13,171 nucleotides of DNA from Chromobacteriaceae bacterium. GTDB taxonomy: Bacteria; Pseudomonadota; Gammaproteobacteria; Burkholderiales; Aquaspirillaceae. Shown piece after piece: positions 7,900-13,171 of this stretch; within the stretch, counting starts at the first letter, position 1, and every line of letters begins with the position of its first letter. The DNA is taken from NCBI GenBank assembly GCA_030151505.1, contig JASLDQ010000358.1, positions 1-13,171 on the forward strand, read 5' to 3'. The notes beneath the pieces are model-generated. The model saw nothing but the letters and a program-made list of their open reading frames with translations. It did no database searches and was not told the DNA's origin. Both the position numbers and the translations under genes were made by a program.

Positions 7900-9300
7900 A
7901 TGGCGCGGACCGCCTTGCCGTTCTGGTTTGCCCAGGCGCTGGCCGACGACGACAACCCGTTGCTGCCGCCATTGCAAGGTGAAACCGCCGCCGACGTGTG
8001 CATCGTCGGCGGCGGTTTCACCGGATTGTGGACCGCCATCATGGCGAAGCAGGCGCGGCCGGACTGGCGCATCGTGGTGCTGGAAAAGGACCGCTGCGGC
8101 GCCGGCGCGTCCGGCCGCAACGGCGGCTGCATGCTGACCTGGTCCACCAAATACCTGTCGCTGGCGCGGCTGTTCGGCGACGCCGAGGCCGGGCGGCTGG
8201 TGGCGGCATCCGAGCAGGCCGTGTTCGACATCGCCGCCTTCTGCCGCGAACACCGCATCGAGGCCGAGGTGCGGATCGGCGGCGCGGTGTACGCCGCCAG
8301 CAACGCGGCGCAGGCCGGCGCGCTGGACCCGGTCTTTCTGGCGCTGGAGCGGGCAGGGCGCAAGCGCTGGCAACCATTGTCGGCGGACGGGACCGTCGCG
8401 CTGTCAGGCAGCGCGCTGATGCGGCAGGGCGCTTTCAGCGACGCCGCCGGCAGCCTGCAGCCGGGGCGGCTGGTGCGCGGCCTGTTGCGGGTGGCGCGGC
8501 AGATGGGGGTGGAGGTGTACGAGCGCACCGCGATGACCGCGTTGCGCGAACACGAGCGGGTCGAGGTGGCGACGGCCGGGGGCCGGGTGCGGGCGGAGCA
8601 GGTGGTGCTGGCGCTGAACGCCCACATGGCGCGGCAGTTTCCCCGCCTTTCCGACAGCGTGGTGCTGGTGTCGTCGGACATGATCATCACCGAGCCGCAG
8701 CCGGCGCTGATCCACCGGCTCGGGCTGGAGCGCGGCCAGTCGGTGTGCGATCTGCGCACCTTCGTCCACTACTGGCGCAGCACCCCGGACGGGCGGCTGA
8801 TGCTGGGCAAGGGCGGCAACCGCATCGCCTTCGGCAATCGCCTGCACCGCCATTTCGACGAGCCCAGCCGCCAGGAAGGCCCGCTGCGGCAGGCGCTGGC
8901 GCGCTTCTTTCCCGCGCTGGCCGAGGCCGCCATTGCGCAAAGCTGGACCGGCGCGTCCGACCGCTCCGCCACCGGTTTTCCCTTCTTCGGCGTGCTGCCC
9001 GGCCACCGCCGCGTGTTCTACGGCTTCGGCTACTCCGGCAACGGCGTGGTGCAGTGTCATCTGGGCGGGCGGATTCTGTCGTCGCTGCTGCTGGGGCTGG
9101 ACAACGCCTGGACCCGCAGCGGTCTGGCGCGAGGTCCGCTGGCGCAGTTTCCGCCCGAACCGGTCCGCTGGCCGGGCGCGATGGCGGTGCGCAATGCGAT
9201 CCGCCGTTGCGAGGCGGCCGAGGACCGGGGCGACACGGCGCGCTGGCTGGACAGGAAGCTGGCGGCGCTGGCCGGCATGGCGGGCAAGGCCGACAAGTGA
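7900..9300 (+). CDS. FAD-dependent aminophosphonate oxidoreductase (DAO fold)
   Basis: A 466-residue flavoprotein of the D-amino-acid oxidase/glycine oxidase fold. Residues 33-42 (VCIVGGGFTG) are the FAD-binding GxGxxG with the following strand ending in Glu62 (VVLEKD). SGRNGG (71-76) is the second flavin contact typical of the fold. The C-terminal FYGFGYSGNGVVQ closes the FAD site. The central region, including TFVHYWRSTPDGRLMLGKGG, contributes to the active site. It matches the putative aminophosphonate oxidoreductase family often encoded with phnW and phnX. Members studied in recent years (PbfC and PbfD, as I recall) oxidise AEP-type amines, with preference for N-methyl-AEP, to phosphonoacetaldehyde. 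Here it would feed PhnX with substrates PhnW handles poorly. The ATG lies two bases after the phnX stop. Its ribosome binding site is weak, so coupling to phnX is likely. The substrate is inferred, not seen. Confidence 0.85.
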   Translation: MARTALPFWFAQALADDDNPLLPPLQGETAADVCIVGGGFTGLWTAIMAKQARPDWRIVVLEKDRCGAGASGRNGGCMLTWSTKYLSLARLFGDAEAGRLVAASEQAVFDIAAFCREHRIEAEVRIGGAVYAASNAAQAGALDPVFLALERAGRKRWQPLSADGTVALSGSALMRQGAFSDAAGSLQPGRLVRGLLRVARQMGVEVYERTAMTALREHERVEVATAGGRVRAEQVVLALNAHMARQFPRLSDSVVLVSSDMIITEPQPALIHRLGLERGQSVCDLRTFVHYWRSTPDGRLMLGKGGNRIAFGNRLHRHFDEPSRQEGPLRQALARFFPALAEAAIAQSWTGASDRSATGFPFFGVLPGHRRVFYGFGYSGNGVVQCHLGGRILSSLLLGLDNAWTRSGLARGPLAQFPPEPVRWPGAMAVRNAIRRCEAAEDRGDTARWLDRKLAALAGMAGKADK

Positions 9301-9448
9301 TGCCTGCCGCGCGTCGACGCTATCCGGCACCGGTCGGCTGAAGTCGCCGGGGCAACCCGCCTGGAGACGCCGGGGGGCGATGGCGCCGGCCAGCCGGCCG
9401 TCGCGCCCGCCCGGTCGATCGGTGACGAGCCCGCCGGGTCTGGCTGCA

Positions 9449-9467
9449 TTCCCTAACCGTTAGGGAA
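9449..9467. promoter_or_regulatory. 19-bp palindrome, possible operator upstream of formate dehydrogenase
   Basis: TTCCCTAAC (9449-9457) and GTTAGGGAA (9459-9467) are exact reverse complements around a single C. It starts the AT-rich promoter stretch and lies about 45 bases upstream of the extended -10. This position suits an activator or a distal repressor site. I do not recognise the binding protein. Confidence 0.6.
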
Positions 9468-9477
9468 AACCCTTGTT

Positions 9478-9496
9478 TTGGTATGGGATATACCAA
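9478..9496. promoter_or_regulatory. Second palindrome over the -35 region of the formate dehydrogenase promoter
   Basis: TTGGTAT (9478-9484) and ATACCAA (9490-9496) are perfect 7-bp arms around five bases. Its centre is 29 bp from that of the first palindrome. It covers where a -35 box would lie for the -10 at 9514-9519, and no TTGACA-like hexamer is present there. This suggests an activator-dependent promoter or a repressor site. It is not the NarL/NarP 7-2-7 layout, because the arms point the wrong way. Confidence 0.55.
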
Positions 9497-9510
9497 TAAG
9501 GGTAAATGAT

Positions 9511-9519
9511 TGATAAAAT
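9511..9519 (+). promoter_or_regulatory. Extended -10 of the probable formate dehydrogenase promoter
   Basis: TGATAAAAT combines an extended TGn with TAAAAT (five of six to TATAAT) in the most AT-rich part of the gap. It overlaps TTGAT-AAAA-TTCAT (9510-9523), which matches one half of an FNR box exactly and the other at three of five positions. The start point is inferred. Confidence 0.4.
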
Positions 9520-9779
9520 TCATCCTCTTTGCATTTCGTGACCGGTCCGGTTCGTAATCATGCGTACTCTGCTTCCCCTCTTTTGCTGTTTCTCCGACAG
9601 CCCGTTCGCAGCTCGCGGACGGCATTCCGTACTGCTTCCGACCGAACCACCGCGTCCCGCCCACCGGGAATGACCGCCTCCGGCGTCCGTTCTCCGTGCC
9701 CAGACACGCCCTGATCGCAGCCTTTCCGCCCGGAAAGCCGCGGGGCGGCGCGTCTTTGTTTCACCCCCATAACCATAAC

Positions 9780-9785
9780 GAGGAG
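9780..9785 (+). promoter_or_regulatory. Strong ribosome binding site of the formate dehydrogenase alpha gene
   Basis: GAGGAG lies six bases before the ATG at 9792. It excludes the upstream in-frame ATG at 9696, which would add 32 residues before the Tat signal. Confidence 0.8.
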
Positions 9786-9791
9786 ATTCAT

Positions 9792-12700
9792 ATGCAGGTC
9801 AACCGACGGCAGTTCTTCAAGATCTGCGCCGGCGGGGTGGCGGGCTCCAGCCTGGCGGTTCTCGGTGTCGCACCGGAAACCGCCCTGGCCGATGTGCGCG
9901 CCTACAAGCTCATGCGCGCCACGGAAACCCGCAACACCTGTCCTTACTGCTCCGTAGGCTGCGGCATCCTGATGTACAGCCTCGGCGACGGCGCCAAGAA
10001 CGCCAAATCCGAGATCTTCCATATCGAAGGCGACGCCGACCATCCGGTCAGCCGCGGCTCGCTGTGCCCCAAGGGCGCGGGCCTGATCGACTTCATCCAC
10101 AGCCCCAACCGGCTCAAGTTCCCGGAAGTCCGCGAAGCCGGCGCCAAGGAGTGGAAGCGCATCGGCTGGGACGAAGCGTTCGAGCGCATTGCCAAACACA
10201 TGAAGGCCGACCGCGACGCCAACTTCGTCGCGCAGAACGCCGACGGCACGACCGTCAACCGCTGGACCACCACCGGCTTCCTCGCCGCGTCGGCCTCCAG
10301 CAACGAGGCCGGCATCCTGACCCAGAAGGTCGTGCGCGCGCTGGGCATGCTGGCGATGGACGCACAGGCGCGCGTCTGCCACGCGCCGACCGTGTCGGCG
10401 CTGGCCGCGTCGTTCGGCCGCGGCGGCATGACCAACAGCTGGGTCGACATCAAGAATGCGGACGTGATTCTGGTGATGGGCGGCAACGCGGCGGAGGCGC
10501 ATCCGGTCGGCTTCAAGTGGGCGATCGAGGCCAAGCGCACCCGCGGCGCCAAGCTGATGGTGGTCGACCCGCGCTTCAACCGCACCGCCGCGGTGGCCGA
10601 TTTCTATGCGCCGATCCGCGCCGGCAGCGACATCGTCTTCCTCGGCGGCGTGATCAACTGGCTGGTCGCCAACGACAAGATCCATCACGACTATGTGGCG
10701 GCCTACACCAACGCCGCCCTGATCGTCGGCGACGGCTACGGCTTCGAGGACGGGCTGTTCAGCGCCTTTGACGCGGACAAGCGCAAGTACGACCGCAGCG
10801 GCTGGCAGTACGCGCTGGACGAAAGCGGCCATGCCCGCACCGACCCGAGCCTGCAGGACCCGCGTTGCGTGTGGCAGCTGATGAAGGCCCACTACGCCCG
10901 CTACACCCCCGAAGTGGTGGAGAACCTGTGCGGCACGCCCAAGGACGATTTCCTCAAGGTGTGCGCGCTGCTCGGCAGCACCGCCGTGCCCGACCGCGTC
11001 GGCACCATCCTGTACGCGCTGGGCTGGACCCAGCACACCACCGGCAGCCAGATCATCCGCACCATGGCGATGATCCAGCTCCTGCTGGGCAACATCGGCA
11101 TGCCCGGCGGCGGCGTCAACGCGCTGCGCGGCCACTCCAACATCCAGGGCCTGTCCGATCTGGGGCTGTTGTCGACCAACCTGCCGGGCTACATGCCGCT
11201 GCCGTCGGACAAGGACGACTCGCTGGCCGCCTATCTGGCCAAGGTCACGCCCAAGGCGCAGCGGCCGGACCAGCTGAACTACTGGAGCAACACGCCCAAG
11301 TTCTTCGTCAGCCTGATGAAATGGTTCTGGGGCGACAACGCCACCGCCGCCAACGACTGGGGCTACGACTGGCTGCCGAAGTGGGACAAGTCCTACGACG
11401 TGCTGCAGGCCATCGAGCTGATGAGCCAGGGCAAGATGAACGGTTATTTCTGCCAGGGCTTCAACCCGCTGGCGGCCTTCCCCGACAAAAACAAGTCGGT
11501 CGCCGCGCTGTCGAAACTGAAGTATCTGGTGGTGATGGACCCGCTGGCGACCGACACCGCCAGCTTCTGGCAGAACCACGGCGAGCAGAACGACGTCAGG
11601 ACCGAGGAGATCCAGACCGAAGTCTTCCGCCTGCCGACCACCTGCTTCGCCGAGGAAGACGGCGCCATCGTCAATTCCAGCCGCTGGCTGCAGTGGCACT
11701 GGAAGGGCGCGGACGCGCCGGGCGAGGCGCGCTCCGACCAGGAAATCATGGCCGAGCTGTTCCTGACCGTGCGCGAGCTGTACCGCAAGGAAGGGGGCAA
11801 GACGCCCGAGCCGATCCTGAACCTGGCCTGGCCCTATCGCGAGCCGACCAATCCGACCTCGGAAGAGCTGGCCAAGGAAATGAACGGCCGCGCGCTGGCC
11901 GACATTCCAGACCCGAAGGATCCGACCAAGTTCCTCGCCAAGAAGGGCGAACAGGTGCCGGGCTTCGCGGTCTTGCAGGACGACGGCAGCACAATGTGCG
12001 CGTGCTGGGTGTTCTCCGGCTGCTGGACCCAGGCCGGCAACCAGATGGCGCGCCGCGACAACACCGACACCGGCCAGGGCAACACCCCCGGCTGGGCGTG
12101 GGCGTGGCCGGCCAACCGCCGCATCCTCTACAACCGCGCCTCCTGCGATCCGTCCGGCAAGCCGTGGGACCCGCGCCGCGCGCTGATCGCGTGGAATGGC
12201 GAGAAGTGGGTCGGCGCCGACGTGCCCGACTTCAAGATCGACGCCGCGCCCGGCAGCGGCATGAACCCCTTCATCATGAATCCCGAAGGAGTTGGCCGCC
12301 TGTACGGCGTGGACAAGATGGTGGACGGACCTTTCCCCGAACACTACGAGCCGATGGAAAGCCCGATCGGCACCAACCCGCTGCATCCGAAGGTGGTCAG
12401 CAGCCCGGCGGTGCGCCTGTTCAAGGGCGACGCCGAACGCCTGGGCGACCACACCGGCTTCCCCTATGTCGGCACGACCTACCGCCTGACCGAGCACTTC
12501 CTGTTCTGGACCAAGAACAGCCGGCTCAACGCCATCGTCCAGCCCGAGCAGTTCGTCGAGATCGGCGAGGCGCTGGCCCGCGAGAAGGGCATCGCCCACG
12601 GCGACACGGTCAAGGTGTCGAGCAAGCGCGGCTACATCAAGGCCAAGGCCGTGGTGACCAAGCGCATCCGCGCGCTGAAGGTGAACGGCCAGACGGTGCA

Positions 12701-12845
12701 CCAGATCGGTATTCCGCTGCACTGGGGCTTCGAGGGCCAGACCAAGAAGGGCTTCATCGCCAATACGCTGGCGCCGTTCGTGGGCGACTGCAATACGCAG
12801 ACGCCGGAATACAAATCCTTTCTCGTCAATCTCGAGAAAGCCTAA
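9792..12845 (+). CDS. fdnG: Respiratory formate dehydrogenase, molybdopterin alpha subunit (Cys form, Tat-exported)
   Basis: A 1017-residue enzyme similar along its whole length to E. coli FdnG (1015 residues). It oxidises formate to CO2 on the periplasmic side and passes electrons through the iron-sulfur beta subunit and a membrane cytochrome b to quinone. The N-terminus NRRQFFKICAGG is a textbook twin-arginine signal, with likely cleavage after Ala33. Cys50, Cys53, Cys57 and Cys92 (CPYCSVGC and LCPKGAG) hold the 4Fe-4S cluster. Residue 196 (codon TGC at 10377-10379), followed by His197, is the molybdenum ligand. E. coli has selenocysteine at this position, so no selenium insertion is needed here. 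The rest follows the family: FGRGxMTN, GGNAAEAHPVGFKWA, LGWTQHT and WGFEG. The intact ending EYKSFLVNLEKA is followed by the beta-subunit gene 12 bases on. fdoG is an equally fair name. Confidence 0.96.
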   Translation: MQVNRRQFFKICAGGVAGSSLAVLGVAPETALADVRAYKLMRATETRNTCPYCSVGCGILMYSLGDGAKNAKSEIFHIEGDADHPVSRGSLCPKGAGLIDFIHSPNRLKFPEVREAGAKEWKRIGWDEAFERIAKHMKADRDANFVAQNADGTTVNRWTTTGFLAASASSNEAGILTQKVVRALGMLAMDAQARVCHAPTVSALAASFGRGGMTNSWVDIKNADVILVMGGNAAEAHPVGFKWAIEAKRTRGAKLMVVDPRFNRTAAVADFYAPIRAGSDIVFLGGVINWLVANDKIHHDYVAAYTNAALIVGDGYGFEDGLFSAFDADKRKYDRSGWQYALDESGHARTDPSLQDPRCVWQLMKAHYARYTPEVVENLCGTPKDDFLKVCALLGSTAVPDRVGTILYALGWTQHTTGSQIIRTMAMIQLLLGNIGMPGGGVNALRGHSNIQGLSDLGLLSTNLPGYMPLPSDKDDSLAAYLAKVTPKAQRPDQLNYWSNTPKFFVSLMKWFWGDNATAANDWGYDWLPKWDKSYDVLQAIELMSQGKMNGYFCQGFNPLAAFPDKNKSVAALSKLKYLVVMDPLATDTASFWQNHGEQNDVRTEEIQTEVFRLPTTCFAEEDGAIVNSSRWLQWHWKGADAPGEARSDQEIMAELFLTVRELYRKEGGKTPEPILNLAWPYREPTNPTSEELAKEMNGRALADIPDPKDPTKFLAKKGEQVPGFAVLQDDGSTMCACWVFSGCWTQAGNQMARRDNTDTGQGNTPGWAWAWPANRRILYNRASCDPSGKPWDPRRALIAWNGEKWVGADVPDFKIDAAPGSGMNPFIMNPEGVGRLYGVDKMVDGPFPEHYEPMESPIGTNPLHPKVVSSPAVRLFKGDAERLGDHTGFPYVGTTYRLTEHFLFWTKNSRLNAIVQPEQFVEIGEALAREKGIAHGDTVKVSSKRGYIKAKAVVTKRIRALKVNGQTVHQIGIPLHWGFEGQTKKGFIANTLAPFVGDCNTQTPEYKSFLVNLEKA

Positions 12846-12857
12846 GGGAGGGGCGCC

Positions 12858-13171
12858 ATGTCTCTACAATCGCTGGACATTTTGCGGCGGTCGGCCAGCC
12901 CGACCCAGCCGCCCATCGCCCGCGCGCACAAGGTCGAGGTCTCGAAGCTGATCGACGTGTCGGCCTGCATCGGCTGCAAGGCCTGCCAGGTGGCGTGCTC
13001 GGAATGGAACGACCTGCGCGACGACATCGGCAGCAACGTCGGCGTCTACGACAATCCGGCCGACCTGTCGGCCCAGTCGTGGACGGTGATGCGCTACGCC
13101 GAGGTCGAAGACAACGGCAGGCTGGAGTGGCTGATCCGCAAGGACGGCTGCATGCACTGCGCCGAGCCGGG
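12858..13171 (+). CDS. fdxH: Formate dehydrogenase iron-sulfur beta subunit, N-terminal part
   Basis: The first 104 residues of the four-cluster ferredoxin-like subunit (FdnH/FdoH of E. coli, also called FdxH); the rest lies beyond the window. Cys37, Cys40, Cys43 and Cys47 ([16 protein letters not shown]) form the first 4Fe-4S motif. Cys98 and Cys101 (GCMHC) begin the second. [19 protein letters not shown] and [13 protein letters not shown] match the E. coli protein closely. It carries electrons from the alpha subunit to the membrane cytochrome b. Its C-terminal membrane anchor is not visible here. GGGAGGGG lies just before the ATG at 12858, and the gene starts 12 bases after the alpha stop, so the two share a message. 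A cytochrome b subunit gene is expected next. Confidence 0.93.
   Translation, partial: MSLQSLDILRRSASPTQPPIARAHKVEVSKLIDVSACIGCKACQVACSEWNDLRDDIGSNVGVYDNPADLSAQSWTVMRYAEVEDNGRLEWLIRKDGCMHCAEP

Larger units (their letters stand above)
9301..9791. other. Long intergenic region between the phosphonate and formate dehydrogenase operons
   Basis: This 491-base gap holds no convincing gene. Its first ~145 bases are GC-rich and include a tight inverted repeat (9385-9390 with 9393-9398) without a T run. Bases 9447-9535 are distinctly AT-rich and carry two palindromes and an extended -10. The remaining ~255 bases before the formate dehydrogenase start would be an untranslated leader if transcription starts near 9526. 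This leader holds a hairpin with arms CTTTCC/GGAAAG (9722-9727 and 9732-9737). The small open frame at 9529-9714 is Arg/Ser/Pro-rich, lacks a ribosome binding site and is probably not coding. Confidence 0.6.

Noticed and set aside
9385..9398. GCCGGC-ca-GCCGGC inverted repeat as terminator of the phosphonate operon
   Set aside because: No T run follows, and such GC repeats are frequent by chance at this base composition. It may contribute to termination but cannot be called.
9510..9523. FNR/ANR box TTGAT-N4-TTCAT
   Set aside because: One half matches fully but the other matches at only three of five positions, and it coincides with a good extended -10. Not strong enough to call a site.
9529..9714. 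Small 61-codon open frame in the leader of formate dehydrogenase
   Set aside because: No ribosome binding site, and a composition unlike the neighbouring genes. It may be a chance opening.
9558..12722. Very long open frame on the minus strand opposite the formate dehydrogenase gene
   Set aside because: It mirrors the codon pattern of a high-GC gene, has His/Gly/Val/Arg-rich sequence with no recognisable domain, and lies opposite a full-length conserved enzyme.

Overview
The window is high-GC DNA with tightly packed genes, all on the + strand. It looks like a proteobacterium. The codon choice, the short ATGA gene overlaps and the close similarity of the last two genes to Escherichia coli FdnG/FdnH suggest a beta- or gammaproteobacterium. 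A Neisseriales-like betaproteobacterium is my guess, at low confidence.

Layout. Bases 1-279 are the 3' end of an Ala/Pro/Lys-rich protein gene, closed by a strong perfect hairpin (299-333). Bases 619-9300 hold an eight-gene cluster for uptake and breakdown of 2-aminoethylphosphonate (AEP) and probably related aminophosphonates. It contains a GntR/UTRA regulator (phnF-like), a periplasmic binding protein (phnS), a PhnZ-type HD-domain oxygenase, an ABC ATPase (phnT), a fused double-domain permease, AEP:pyruvate transaminase (phnW), phosphonoacetaldehyde hydrolase (phnX) and a DAO-fold FAD oxidoreductase. Bases 9301-9791 are a long intergenic region with two clean palindromes and an AT-rich promoter-like stretch. 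Bases 9792-13171 start a respiratory formate dehydrogenase operon: the Tat-exported molybdopterin subunit, with Cys at the selenocysteine position, then the beginning of the iron-sulfur beta subunit, which runs off the window.

How the genes work together. PhnS, PhnT and the fused permease import AEP. PhnW transfers the amino group to pyruvate, giving phosphonoacetaldehyde and alanine. PhnX splits phosphonoacetaldehyde to acetaldehyde and phosphate. The HD oxygenase and the FAD oxidoreductase look like side entries that widen the substrate range, plausibly to 1-hydroxy-AEP and N-methylated AEP. The regulator can be tied to the cluster from the sequence. A perfect 22-bp palindrome overlaps the likely phnS promoter, and a related site lies just upstream of phnW. 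Both are built from the same 10-bp unit CRTCTAGAYG. A GNRA-loop terminator separates the transport half from the catabolic half, so two co-regulated transcription units are likely.

I found no mobile element, CRISPR array, tRNA or rRNA. The families here are known. The points most worth a second look are the operator architecture, the HD oxygenase without a visible PhnY partner, and the unexplained palindromes before the formate dehydrogenase operon.
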